Below are positions 44,711 to 55,322 of a stretch of DNA of 64,000 nucleotides, piece by piece. A program made the position numbers and the translations under genes. Under the pieces are notes generated by a model. It was not told the DNA's origin, made no database searches, and saw only the letters and a program-made list of their open reading frames with translations. Source of the stretch: Pseudophaeomoniella oleicola (Eukaryota > Ascomycota > Eurotiomycetes > Phaeomoniellales > Phaeomoniellaceae); NCBI GenBank assembly GCA_003868215.1, contig QWDQ01000023.1, positions 186,001 through 250,000 on the forward strand, written 5' to 3'. Numbering within the stretch: the stretch's first letter is position 1; every line of letters starts with the position of its first letter.

Positions 44711-46744
44711 ATGATGATCTTGTCATCTATCTACTCCTCACTATGGATTCTACTCTACTGTATAGTTCCCGTTCTGGCATCTGACGACCTGCAACATCGT
44801 CACATCGGTAGCGTTGGAGGGGTCGCTGCTGGTCATGCGCACATGCATCTACGAAAGGATAGTACACCGGTTGCGGCTAGTTCTTCGACCACGCCAACTG
44901 TAACCCTCACTTCGGCATCCTTCGCTGCTATAAGCAGGTCTACTTCTACAACGGATTGTTCTGCTAACAACGGAGCAATACTGGAAACAAATGATACAAG
45001 TCGCTACCAGATACTCTGTAATGTGGACTTTGTTGGTGGAGAGATCATTCCGTTCGTCAAAGCAACCACTTTTGAGGCTTGTTTGGCCAGCTGTGAGGGC
45101 TACAATAATCATACTCAGGCGGGTGACCAGTGTCTTGGTATTGTCTTTGTGCCCTCACGCTCTAGCAGCATCTACGCAGATAACTGTTACCTGAAGTCGG
45201 GTCTGAACTCTCCTGTACCTGCTGCTGTAACGCTCATTGCTGCTGTGCCAGCTGTATCTATAGCCAACGAAGTCTCCAGAGCAGCAATCCAGACAGAGAA
45301 AGCCACGGCTGCCATTTCATCTGCTATCATTTCCCAACCAACTAGTGGTCTCCGTTTGACAGCCACAGCTTCTTTGGACGAAAATTCAACATCTGCACCA
45401 ACACGGTACGCCTCCCGGAGTACAGTCATTGTCCCATCGGTTGGAGATGCAACAATTCTTGGTCCATCTGAGAACGAGCCGAGCTCGCAGTATGTCAAAG
45501 AGTCCCCTGCACAGCCAATCACCCTCGCCCATCAACTTCTTGTTGCAGGCGTCAATGCTGACTTAAGCAATGACTACCCCATTGCTCCTGATACTGGTTG
45601 CTATTGGCCGCGATTGACATACATCCTTGCACCCCTTTCTAACGTGCCACGCCTGGGCCGTGATGGCGGTAAGGGAGGCAGCTTACAAGGCCAGCATCTT
45701 TTCATCTTTTGTGATACTGTCAGCTACTCAACCGACAGTAGTGAAGAAGGCGAATTCCTTGGCATGGTCTCAAGCTCTGTCGCTATTGATAAGGGTATGA
45801 GAGCGACCAGTGGAATGTCTTTGGTGCTGCAAGATGGCATTGGTCAGTGGAGCGATGACGTTGGACGACTTCGTGGGTTCGCTCCCATGACGACGGGTGA
45901 AGAAGCATACAACAAGAAAATGGCTGGAGGTGGTGATCGCTACGCCGTCTGGCCTGGCTCTTCGATCATCCCTGTAAACGAATCAACGGCTGCTCTATTT
46001 GCATCCATTATTTATGATCAAGTCGACATGAACACGCAAGCAGCAGTCTTCACACATGTTGGCAACACCCTGCTTACTATTACGACGAGTGACTTTGGGC
46101 CTGTGGCTGATCGCATCGTCAATCAGATGTTTAGACAAGAAGAAGTGGCGTGGGGTTCGTTAGGTGGTATGCGCTCCTGGGGACGTCAAGGGCCAGGAGG
46201 CAGCGATGGCCGCATCTATATGTTCGGCAACGTGGATAATGGCGTCCTGGTTGGTCGTGTAGACGTTGAAGGGCTGGCCGACAGAAACAGGTACGAGTAC
46301 TGGAATGGCAAGTCCTGGTCAATGGAAATGCCAGACAATTCTTCAACGGCTTACCTGATCTCTGGAGAGGTGATGGACTTCGACATCTTTTACTCACCGC
46401 GCCATCTCACGTTCATTATGATCTACCTGAACAGATATGGGGACAATACCTTCTACTATCGTTATCTGGATTCTCCAGAGGCTATTCTTCCAGCCTACGC
46501 CGGAGGCGATCCGTCTTCCGATGTTGCTGAACAGATTGTCCAACATCCATGGTCACCGGAGAAAGTCCTCTATGAAGCGGCCAAACCGCCAGTCGGAGAC
46601 TACATTTACTCTGGCAGCTACCACGCAGGGTACTTCGGCGAAGATGATCTCGTTGCAGGGGGGAACAAACTGTTGTTGAGTTGGTCGCAGCACAGTCGCG
46701 AGAACGGCTACGACCATATGACTGTCGTAGTGACACTCGAATAA
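44711..46744 (+). CDS. Secreted DUF4185-domain protein
   Basis: Single-exon gene of 677 residues. It starts with a hydrophobic signal peptide (ILSSIYSSLWILLYCIVPVL, cleaved near ASDD), then a Ser/Thr-rich stretch and a cysteine-bearing module (YQILCNVDFVGGE, TFEACLASCEGY, QCLGIVF, NCYLKSGL) that resembles a PAN/apple-type fold. A second Ser/Thr/Ala-rich linker follows, and from about residue 280 a DUF4185 domain typical of bacterial and fungal extracellular proteins, with DTGCYWPRL, LFIFCDTVSYS, MFGNVDNGVLVGRV, YEYWNGKSW and FTHVGNTLL. DUF4185 proteins look like beta-propeller carbohydrate-active or binding proteins, but no reaction has been established that I know of. No membrane anchor or GPI signal is seen. 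Confidence 0.82.
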   Translation: MMILSSIYSSLWILLYCIVPVLASDDLQHRHIGSVGGVAAGHAHMHLRKDSTPVAASSSTTPTVTLTSASFAAISRSTSTTDCSANNGAILETNDTSRYQILCNVDFVGGEIIPFVKATTFEACLASCEGYNNHTQAGDQCLGIVFVPSRSSSIYADNCYLKSGLNSPVPAAVTLIAAVPAVSIANEVSRAAIQTEKATAAISSAIISQPTSGLRLTATASLDENSTSAPTRYASRSTVIVPSVGDATILGPSENEPSSQYVKESPAQPITLAHQLLVAGVNADLSNDYPIAPDTGCYWPRLTYILAPLSNVPRLGRDGGKGGSLQGQHLFIFCDTVSYSTDSSEEGEFLGMVSSSVAIDKGMRATSGMSLVLQDGIGQWSDDVGRLRGFAPMTTGEEAYNKKMAGGGDRYAVWPGSSIIPVNESTAALFASIIYDQVDMNTQAAVFTHVGNTLLTITTSDFGPVADRIVNQMFRQEEVAWGSLGGMRSWGRQGPGGSDGRIYMFGNVDNGVLVGRVDVEGLADRNRYEYWNGKSWSMEMPDNSSTAYLISGEVMDFDIFYSPRHLTFIMIYLNRYGDNTFYYRYLDSPEAILPAYAGGDPSSDVAEQIVQHPWSPEKVLYEAAKPPVGDYIYSGSYHAGYFGEDDLVAGGNKLLLSWSQHSRENGYDHMTVVVTLE

Positions 46745-47257
46745 GGCATCAACATGATCATGGCCAACGATCTCGAGCCGCAAGTTTGCATTCAGTTTCG
46801 CAAAAGAGGTTGAATAGCGACATACAGAAATCGTCCGTTTCGACCTCATCTCACCAAATTCTACCTCCGTAGCTGATCCTGGGCGCTTGCTATTTTAGCC
46901 TGAGGCATAAGCCCGCAAGTCTGACCTGTAGCCCTGCTGCCCTGACTTGCTACGAACGAGAAGATCACAAACGTGGAAAGATGTTCGTCTTATTCATGCA
47001 TTACCTTCTGTACCACCTCGAAATTTCATAGGTAAACAGCCAAAATGCGATTTGATCAAAATGATTTATCATATAAACCGTTCTTTTGATATCTCTTTGC
47101 GTACATGTAGCTAAGCTAATTAGATGGAGCCCACATAAAGAAACAGGAAGAACAACTTTGGCTTCTAAAACGAAGAATTCCTAATTGTATTGTGTGACAA
47201 GAAATTTGGTATATATTATTTATGAGTACATTTTCAGACATCAACCACCACAAACAT
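46745..47257. other. Intergenic between the DUF4185 gene and tRNA-Arg
   Basis: AT-rich from about 47000. No gene is seen apart from the tRNA that follows. Confidence 0.4.
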
Positions 47258-47380
47258 GGCCTAATGGCCCAATGGCAAGGCGCTTGACGTAAGTTCAATG
47301 ATTCACGATCATTGTGTATAATACTAACTACTGTCATAGTACGAATCAAGAGATTCCAGGTTCGACCCCTGGTTAGGTCA
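47258..47380 (+). tRNA. tRNA-Arg(ACG), interrupted in the anticodon loop
   Basis: Two segments, 47258-47288 and 47340-47380, together make a standard 72-nt cloverleaf. The acceptor stem GGCCTAA pairs with TTAGGTC (one G-U pair) with A73. A D-arm GCC/GGC, anticodon stem CTTGA/TCAAG, loop CTACGAA with T33 and anticodon ACG, and T-arm CCAGG/CCTGG with loop TTCGACC complete it. The A-box (TGGCCCAATGG) and B-box (GGTTCGACCCC, 47359-47369) are intact. A T7 run at 47402-47408 follows as Pol III terminator. The anticodon, as inosine after editing, would read CGU, CGC and CGA arginine codons. The 51-nt interruption lies between C32 and T33, not at 37/38, and its ends cannot be slid to another position. 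Whether this copy yields mature tRNA is open. Confidence 0.88.
47289..47339 (+). other. 51-nt GT-AG insert with spliceosomal signals inside the tRNA gene
   Basis: The insert begins GTAAGT, has a perfect TACTAAC branch site at 47322-47328 and ends CATAG, 11 nt after the branch. Length and signals match the pre-mRNA introns of neighbouring genes (44-80 nt). The first base of the insert (G) differs from the first base after it (T), and the last base before it (C) differs from its last base (G), so the boundaries are unique. Confidence 0.8.
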
Positions 47381-47401
47381 CAAATTATGGTTAATCCATT
47401 C

Positions 47402-47408
47402 TTTTTTT
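47402..47408 (+). terminator. Pol III T-run after tRNA-Arg
   Basis: Seven T residues 21 nt after the discriminator base, with a second run of five T shortly after. Confidence 0.65.
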
Positions 47409-47879
47409 GTTCTTTTTCGGTGCGGTGGAGAGACGGTTGTTTAGTAAGCATGGTGAGTGAGGCTTTATCGAATCTTCTTTCTTTCTTTTTTCTCAGAGCA
47501 AAACCCTAATTATTGCCTTACCACGTTACCAATACAGAAGAGCGAAGACTGCCGATCAACCGCCGTTGTATACACAAGGTGGATCGAGAGGAAGGTTCTT
47601 CTCCTTCCCAGCCTTGTTACGCTCGATAGGTAGTAAGCTATTCTTGGATGGATAATCAACAACGACCAGCGGGCCAGTTCCACTACATCGCCGTAGGCAG
47701 GCATCTTAGAACTTGCCATGTACTCCGTACCCTCCATGATCGTCATCGTAAGTGCCTAGGTAAGGTAGGTAGATAGGTACCTTGATAGAACTATATACAA
47801 GCAAAATGGGCTATCTAGTCGCGAGCGAGTGAGAGATTGATTCCCAGGGGTTTAAACCGGTAGGAGAATATCATATATC

Positions 47880-47898
47880 GGGGGGGGGGGGGGGGGGG
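47880..47898 (+). repeat. Mononucleotide G tract (19 nt)
   Basis: Nineteen consecutive G residues, followed within 150 bp by GTAT repeats (about 47919-47936), an A9 run and TAGG repeats (about 48023-48046). This sits just beyond the 3' end of the F-box gene. Confidence 0.8.
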
Positions 47899-48186
47899 TT
47901 TCATGAAGAAATTGATAAGGTATGTATGTATGTATGGGTGATTGTTTCCAAGTTTGGGGGAGGGAAGGAAAGATCCTCGAGGAGGAAGAGGAGGAAGGGG
48001 ATTCGTTGGTAAAAAAAAATTGTATAGGTAGATGGGTAGGTAGGTATAGTAAGTAACTTCTGGTATATAGCGACCTTCTTCATCCTCCTTCATAAGATTA
48101 ATGATATGAAACAAAATATGGATGTTCTGGTTTTGGTTTTGGTTTGATTTGGGTATCTGTCTGGCTGGCCTTTCTCTCTTCTTCTT

Positions 48187-49344
48187 CTATATGTCTTCCC
48201 AGAATATGCCCATGTCGTTCTTTGAAATCTTTTTCGTGGGGCGTGTTCCTCCGCTACCTCTTCCTCTATCGCTACCGATAATGTCTATTCCTACTCCCAC
48301 TCCATCAGCACTGCCTACATCCGACCCCGATGCGATGGACTCGTTCAACCGCCTGCCATGCTCCTTCAGGCGTACGTCTACATCCTCCGCGACCGCCTCG
48401 TCGTCATCGTCGTACACGTCGTCCGAGTCCATCGAGCCCATGAACGTAATTTGGTAGAGATCCTGCAGCCGTTCGACCAGGGCGGGTAGGATCATCATGA
48501 CGTCGCGAGAGTGGCGGCGGCCGTAGAAGATTTCGAGTTCGCGTAATGGGTGGTTTGGTTTGAGGACGTCGTCGGGGTCCAATGGCGGTGGAGAGGAGTT
48601 GGCGGATGACAAAGGATGGTTGTGATGATGGGTGGTGGCGTGAGATCTAGACAATAAAGGAGTGAGGTGGAGAAGCGGTTGACAGCCTTGGAGGAGGGAC
48701 TCTTGGGGAATATCGAGAAGTTTGAGGGAGGGGAGCTTGTTGAGAAACCCGGGTTGGATATGGGGCTTTTCGACGCCGAAGCGGGGGAATCGGAGGACTG
48801 TCAAGTATGGGAGATCTGCTACGGCGTGGATGAGAGCATCATGACTTTCCGTGCCTGATACTAGGATGAGGTTCAGCTCTCGGAGGTTGTGGCATTTGGA
48901 AAGCGGAGCAAAGGAGTTGATAGAAAAGGACGTCGCGTCAGCCACGAATGTCTCGAGGCCACCACGAACTCGTCGGAGTAATCGAGCTGTTAAACTTTTG
49001 CTGCTCGTGTAGACAAGACCTCCCATGTCAAGGTATCTGACAAAGAACCCGAGATCCACGGCTGCATGGCCTGTCTTCGCATGGCTTCCGACCGGAGGAC
49101 ATAGAGTGGCCGCGAACTTTTCGAAATTCTTGCCGGTCAGTCGTGGACGTGCATAGAGGTACGAAATGCAAGCGGAATACCAGATTCGAGAGACCAAGCA
49201 GCAAGAGTAGAGGGTACTCTGGTATCCCGCACTTGAAGGATCCAGGTATTCTACAATCTGGTTGATGATCTCAAGAGGTAGAGGGGGCGCTGGATGCAAT
49301 GGTGTGGAGGGCCGTGAGGATATCAGTTTCATGGCTGAGACCAA
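48187..49344 (-). CDS. F-box-like protein with leucine-rich region
   Basis: Predicted substrate adaptor of an SCF-type ubiquitin ligase. Single exon, 385 residues (a second ATG at 49332 would shorten it by 4). Residues 20-60 fit an F-box: PLPLEIINQIVEYLD, then CCLVSRIWYSACISYLYARP. The middle shows irregular leucine-rich stretches (LREL NLILVSGT, LPYLTVLRFPRF, LPSLKLLDIPQ, LRELEIFYGRRHS). The C-terminal 90 residues are acidic then glycine/serine-rich and disordered (DSDDVYDDDDEAVAEDVDV). No catalytic motif. The substrate is unknown. The gene is convergent with the tRNA and the G-tract region lies at its 3' side. Confidence 0.75.
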   Translation of the reverse strand: MVSAMKLISSRPSTPLHPAPPLPLEIINQIVEYLDPSSAGYQSTLYSCCLVSRIWYSACISYLYARPRLTGKNFEKFAATLCPPVGSHAKTGHAAVDLGFFVRYLDMGGLVYTSSKSLTARLLRRVRGGLETFVADATSFSINSFAPLSKCHNLRELNLILVSGTESHDALIHAVADLPYLTVLRFPRFGVEKPHIQPGFLNKLPSLKLLDIPQESLLQGCQPLLHLTPLLSRSHATTHHHNHPLSSANSSPPPLDPDDVLKPNHPLRELEIFYGRRHSRDVMMILPALVERLQDLYQITFMGSMDSDDVYDDDDEAVAEDVDVRLKEHGRRLNESIASGSDVGSADGVGVGIDIIGSDRGRGSGGTRPTKKISKNDMGIFWEDI

Positions 49345-49995
49345 GCGCTGTAGAGACTTTCCTTGTAGTCCGACAGCTCAAGGCTGGTATTTCCGTTTCC
49401 GAGAGTCTGCAAAGTGAGCTGAATGATCGGCCAAACCAGGTCTTGGTCTTGTATATCCCGCCGCCCTGGTTATTGTCGGTGGGGTAATGCTGCCAGACGG
49501 GCTCGAGACCATTGCTCGTAGATGGCCACTTGTTTCCTTGCTGAGTTGGAGAGAGACAATCCTAGCAGTGATTCGAGAACATGGTGAATATGATCTCTCC
49601 TGTATCGTAATTCCTTTTCATGTCCACGAAACTTGTCTCGGAAGTGAATTATGGTTGATCGCCATGTTCGTATGACGTCGGAAAAGAGACCGCTCCCGCA
49701 TATTTCTATATCTTGCGGCTTCGGCGGTAGTACCGATTCCGGGGAACGTTCCCATGAAGGTCACCATGGAATAAATAATGATATCTACCGGCCCAATGTA
49801 TGTATATATTGATTCCAAGGTGAATAGCCCACGATCACACTGAAACGGCAACCGATCTGATACCTATCGTACCAGGTTCCTATCTATCAGTTTGCCAGCG
49901 ATTTGGCTAAATTTTACATGTGGCAGACATGATGGCGTCCTGCATACCGAGACAACTTCAAGCCAGTTGACTGCAAAGTTGCTAGCCGGCTACGT
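49345..49995. other. Intergenic
   Basis: Promoter of the F-box gene and 3' flank of the HAD gene. No supported gene. Confidence 0.4.
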
Positions 49996-51474
49996 CTATA
50001 CTACTTCTTCAGCCCATCCCTCCTGCTGTAAAGCCCATTTCACCCCACTCCAAACATCATCCTGGATGACCGTTGGCTGGTATCTTGGTTTCCCCATCGA
50101 AGCTTCATCATAAACTCCACTCCTAAGCAATATACTCTTCCATCTTGTCCCTCTCGGAGATTCATATTGATTTGCGCCCCTAATGTCCGATTCCGGATTA
50201 TCCCCCACCATGTAGACTCTTTCCAATTCATGAGACTCTGCCATTTGTTGAGCTCCTAGCAGCTCTTGCCGGAAAGTGTTCAGTATCTTCTCGGCAAACG
50301 AATAGGTCTCATAGTACGGTTTACCTATCACCGTTCTGACAAGCTTCACGTCTCCTTTATTATCCGGATCCGTGAGAGCTCGCCACACCCCCTCAAAGGC
50401 TTCGCGGAAGGCACCCTGGCCGAGACGTGAAAGATGGTAAGATGCGGCCCATTCTAGGTCTGTGTTCGAGAACCAAAGTGACGGCTGACCATCTTGTTGG
50501 TACCCTCGATTTGGAAGGGACGGGTCATTGTTCCGCCGTGAGCGGGTGCCGACAAATCCACGATAAGAGAGCAGGAGATCAGCAATGACGCCAATGTCGA
50601 GTCCCCAGTCCCGAGGATCGTTGTATACGTGGATTGAGGATATCTGAAGGTTGGTCTCGGGAGAAAGGGAGGACAGCATGGACTGTGAGCGAGATACTGA
50701 AGCATCCGTTACAAGAGGCTTTGGAAGAGGGCGGGCAAAAGACTTGTAATAACTGTCGATGAACTGCCGTGAGAATGGCCAGATATCAGGATTAGCGACC
50801 AGAATGTCGCCGGGGGTGATAGCATGCTTGAACCCGTAGCTGGGTCGATGTTGTCAGCATGTTCATGATGATATCGTTCGGAAGCGCCGCCCGTAGTGCA
50901 ATTGATATGGCGTACCTTTCAGCAACTTCTCTAGGCTTCCCACCATCTCCTCCTACGACTAGCACATTCTTTTCCCTCAACCCTTCTCCTCCATCAGGCT
51001 GTCCCATCACTAGCTCCTGAAACGGCGTGTGGCTCTGTACAAAGTTCCTTGTATCTAAAGGCACCTCGAGAGTCCTGCTGAGGTCCTCGACTCGTTGCCG
51101 CTCGGTCTTGCCGCCGCCATTGGTAAGGAGGATGAAAGGTATATTCTGTGATTGGAGGTAGCGGAGAGTTTTAGATGCACCGGGGAGAGGAGCGGCGGAT
51201 CGCAGCAGGACACCGTCGATACTATGGGATACGGTGTTAGCAGCCAGCACAACAGAATTAGTGCAATATATGCAGACATGGTAGGGGGGATCACGGACTC
51301 GAAAGCGAAAGCGAAAGGTGCGGCCTTGGAGGAAGGTGACCGGCTGCTCTCCCAGCGCCGGATAGTAGGGGCTGCTCGCACCAATGGACTACATGATCGT
51401 ACGCAGCGCAAAGTATCTTTTGATACCCTAGTCAATACTGAGACCTTTTGCGCCCGCATACCGACAGAATGCAA
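49996..51474 (-). CDS. HAD-superfamily hydrolase, HDHD5/CECR5 type, probably mitochondrial
   Basis: Subfamily IIA HAD phosphatase-like protein related to yeast YKR070W and animal HDHD5. Exons 51299-51474, 50916-51221 and 49996-50839 join to 441 residues. The basic, Ser/Arg-rich N-terminus (SVGMRAQKVSVLTRVSKDTL) looks like a mitochondrial presequence. HAD motif I, FAFDIDGVLLRS, is created exactly by splicing exon 1 to exon 2. The cap region has FILLTNGGGKTE, the middle YAISYGFKH-type strand is restored at the second junction (RSYGFKHAITPGDI), and the C-terminal metal-binding motif is VYMVGDNPESDIRGAN. The first intron (77 nt) has an unusual GTCCGT donor. The substrate is unknown for this family. 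It lies in tandem with SEC21, 490 bp apart. Confidence 0.88.
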
Positions 51475-51964
51475 CCACGAACAGGAGCCAATGATCGCAA
51501 TGATCCCAATGCTGTTGCGCGAGTCCTGCTCAAGAGAAGCTTCAACCTATGATCGCGCTTCTCCGATAAGCATACTCCACCCCTCCGATCGTTGTGCCCA
51601 AGTAATTCATTAAGTGAATACATGGAATACCGCGTAAAGGGGTCTATCTAATAACTATAAACCGTTCGAAGGCAGACACCATCAAAGCAAACACATAGAT
51701 GATGTCTAGGGCGGTATACAAAAGATGATGAGGTGATAGCTTTTCATTCGCATTAATCGCATATATAATTTGAGGGTCCTTTTCTGCGTCACGTCACTTC
51801 TATCCTGCCACCGAAAGAGTTCGACAGACCCATACACACGCCATAGCATACATCGCTCAAAGGTCTTTTGCAACAGATCGCCATTAAAAATGCACATCAA
51901 GATCCATGAGCTGCGACTCAATCGGCCATTGCTTCAAAAGGCCGGACCACAAGAGTAGCAGCCT
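51475..51964. other. Intergenic, 3' of SEC21
   Basis: 490 bp between tandem genes. AT-rich 3' flank followed by the HAD gene promoter. No gene is seen. Confidence 0.4.
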
Positions 51965-54903
51965 TCAAGCAACACTTCCGATGATCGCAGCAGCCACGCC
52001 TTCATCTTCCGCTCTTACTGACACCTTGACTGTAACACCAGACTTGGCCGAATATGCCATCTTGATCAAGGCGGCCACTTTGCCTCCTAGGACGGTCTTT
52101 CCGTAGAGCTTCAGGGAATGCGTGCTGTTCGTAAGGGTGACATCTGTGCCATCCAGCGGCTGTAACGAAAGAACTGAAGCCAATTGTTCCGTAGCATCTA
52201 AAATAACATACGTTAGTGACTGAGCAACATTGTATAGCGATACCAAGGAGTCAAAGCATGAATGGATGGACCTACCTGCCAAACTCTTGATGTTCGATAG
52301 CTGCAACGTCTCACTTGCTTCTTCGCCATTTGCACCGGTTTGTTCCCAAACATGATCAAAGCTTCCCGCGAAAGCGGGAAGCACATAGTCAGCGCCCTTG
52401 AGTTCCAAGTCCTCGACCTGATACTCGTCATCGTAGCCCGACTCTTCTGCTTCACCTGAAGACGGGTCAATTTCTTTGCTAGTAAACCGAAGAACGTTTG
52501 TGAATGATGCGATGGGGAAACTTGATTCGCCGCCAAGTTTCTTGAACGCGACATAGATCGTTCCTGGTTCATTCGTAGAAAGCTTTGGTGCAGGAATGAT
52601 GAAATCTTCTTCAAGACTTTCTTCCTCTTCTGCGGGAGTGGCGACGACTGTGACATCTTCAAGGACAGTGTCAGGCAGAGTGTTCTTGACCTCATATTGC
52701 AACACGACATGCTCCTTGAAGACGTGCTTGATTGCCGAAACAACATATTCGGTCTCAATTTCAGTGAGCTCGACAGGAGCACTTGACTTGAGAACAGGAC
52801 CGTAGGCCTTGAGTTCCGGTATACGTGCAAATTGCTCGGTGTATTTCTGGGCAGCTGCAGTAGCGGCACTGGCGCCATCGGCGGCGCCGTTGATCTTGGG
52901 TTTGGTTGGACCTGTGCTGGGAGCTTTCAGCGTAGGGGTGGCCGTATTGAGCTTCTTCTTGCGTTCCTCAGCCAATGCCTGCTCCTGTGAGACTACAGGA
53001 ATGTTGGATATGTCGAAGGCTTTCACGAAGGTTGACTTGTCATCAGCTGTAACGTACATTACAAGTTGATGCTCGAACGTGGACAAAGAGTACATCGACT
53101 CATTCTTGATGAATCGCTCGGCCATTTCATCCTCCTCGTCCATCAAGCGAAGATTGAGCGCAGCCCGATCACGAACTTCGTCATCAGTATCATCCAAACA
53201 CCTTGTAAGAAGTACCTTGACACTCCTCTTGACCTCTGGGTCTTTTTGTCCGACGCCGAACTTGGCTAAAGCTGTGACAGCTGCAGCACGCACAAGGGCG
53301 TTTTCTAGGACAACCCGATTGTATATGTAGCGAATGTACTTGGTTGGTTGAGGAGCCTTGGGCCCTTCGAGACCCAGAAGATGGAGGATACGGACTGCAA
53401 GCTTGGTAAATTCGCAATCTTCAATGAACTCGCAAAGGTGTGAAAGAGTTTCCTCCTTGCTTCCGGGGACGAACTTGATCAGGTCAAACATGCTCTCCAC
53501 GACGGCCTTCTTGAATTCATAACCACCCTCGTCGCGTAAAATGCCGCTGAGGAAAGCCAGCATACCAGCTTGTTTGCTTGGAAACTTCAAGCAGAGAGTT
53601 CTTATGGCTTCAACAATTGTAATTTTAAACTCATCCGTGATATCAGCCATGAAACCCGTGATTTGTTTCATCAGCCTATCTACACTAGCTTCGTTTCCAG
53701 TCTTGAGGAGAGTTGTGATAGCAAAGGTAGCGATCGAACGGTTGCTATTTGAAATAAGCGCTTCGATATCTGGGTTGCAAGGATGAACGGCTTGAGGCTT
53801 GAAGGAAGCCAAGTTGTGAAGGATTCGTATGGCCGCAAATTTCGTAATAGCTCTTGGAGAGGTTAGGAAAAGCTGGAGAACATGAACGGCCTGAGACACT
53901 TCAGCGTCGGTAACGTCATGGATGTCGCAAATTGCTTTAGCCGCCTCGAAGTTGACCATCTCACTCTTGTGTCGAAGCCAGCCGTCTAACAATTGCATCA
54001 TCGGCTTCCTTAGACTATGGTCTTCCTCGGCCAATTTTGCTGCTAATCGGACCAGCATCATAGTTGCCGCTGGGGATTTCACAGCACCAGCTGCACCATA
54101 TTGTTGGACCATCTTGACAAGTGCCATTCGGTCATGCGCTCTCATCTGATATAGAAGGCCAATGGCATGATATTGTGTCATATAATTCGTGTTGGTTGCC
54201 GCCAATGTATGTTGTGAGCCTCCGAATCCTAGGAAGCCTCCAGAGTTTTTGGAGGATGAAGCTGCCTCTTGCGTTTCGCTCTGCCATCTCCGAACGACAT
54301 CCTTGGCCACTGGGAGAAGGTGATAGGAAGAAACAAGAGCTGCAGATGAGACTGATGGGGTTTTGTCGACAATGGCTGTTTTAATCAACCGCTCGATTGC
54401 TTGGACAGTTGTGGCCTGCCTGCGTTAGCTAAATTCATTGCTGTAAGAAGTGACCCTCGGAGCATACATCGATTATCCTGCACAATGCCCTTATAGCATT
54501 GGCTCTGTATATAATGTCGCTGCCGACGGACATATCCTTCATTATGATACTTGTCGACATAATGACATCTTCGGCGGTATGTGCGAGCTCCTTTATGATG
54601 AGATAGACCATCTGTCGCAACGACGGATCCTTGTTCTGGAAGAGCTTCGATATACCGAAGAAGAGAGTCGTGGCTTCGTTGGTAGGGAACTTCTCGCCAG
54701 TGAAGATCAAGACAGCGATCTTTGTCAGGAGTGTACGACATCTTCGGGGGGAAATTGGCGAAGAATTGAACAGACGCGCTGCAAACTGTAAGCTGGTGGG
54801 CGGTCAGGAACCAGGGAGCAAACGTACCTTCTTGGAAGACCAAGGTACGATCCAGCTTGAATCCAAGCTGGTCCGCATCCTCATCCTTCTTTGTGTAGCT
54901 CAT
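51965..54903 (-). CDS. SEC21: Coatomer subunit gamma (gamma-COP)
   Basis: Core subunit of the COPI coat for Golgi-to-ER vesicle traffic. Four exons (54828-54903, 54468-54778, 52276-54415, 51965-52197) join to 919 residues, the usual length. The product begins MSYTKKDEDADQLGFKLDRT and continues with ARLFNSSPISPRRC, FPTNEATTLFFGISKLFQNK and AIRALCRIID. This is the adaptin-like HEAT solenoid, running to about residue 540. A hinge with NTATPTLKAPSTGPTKPK follows, then the appendage domain from about 640 to the end. The 49-nt first intron and the second intron restore the family sequence exactly. The second intron offers two adjacent acceptors, GCAG-GCAG, only the second being in frame. The third (78 nt, CACTAAC branch) has an open frame, so its retention would insert 26 residues. 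Confidence 0.95.
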
Positions 54904-55322
54904 CTTGAGTGCGATTTCGAGTATACTATGTGTCGAGATGGTTCAAGTCGTGCTGCGCGGTGTGGGATATGGATTTTAGTTGCGCACCATTATCGGACAA
55001 TCATCGCCTTCCAATGCAGAAATAGGGGAATAAACAGACTGTAAGAGTGTATCTTTCAGTCGTCCTGTCAGCTTCCAGAGTATCAATGCAGATGGCGCGC
55101 AATGATTGTCGTTGTTGTGAACCTTCGAAAAGTTGCGTATCGTGGTCACATAGGTGTCCCCTTACAACAATGAACAGCTACATGCCCGTTCCGCGGGTTG
55201 TGTGGGGAGTTTTCAAGCCACAACCACTACGCGCAACAATTGTGGCTTGACTCCCAGCTATTTTTATAGGCTATGGCATTTTTCGTAGCTCACAACGTTG
55301 TACAACAAGTTGAGCTTTCAAT
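54904..55322. other. Bidirectional promoter, SEC21 / PLP2
   Basis: 419 bp between two divergent housekeeping genes. No TATA box is evident. Confidence 0.45.
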
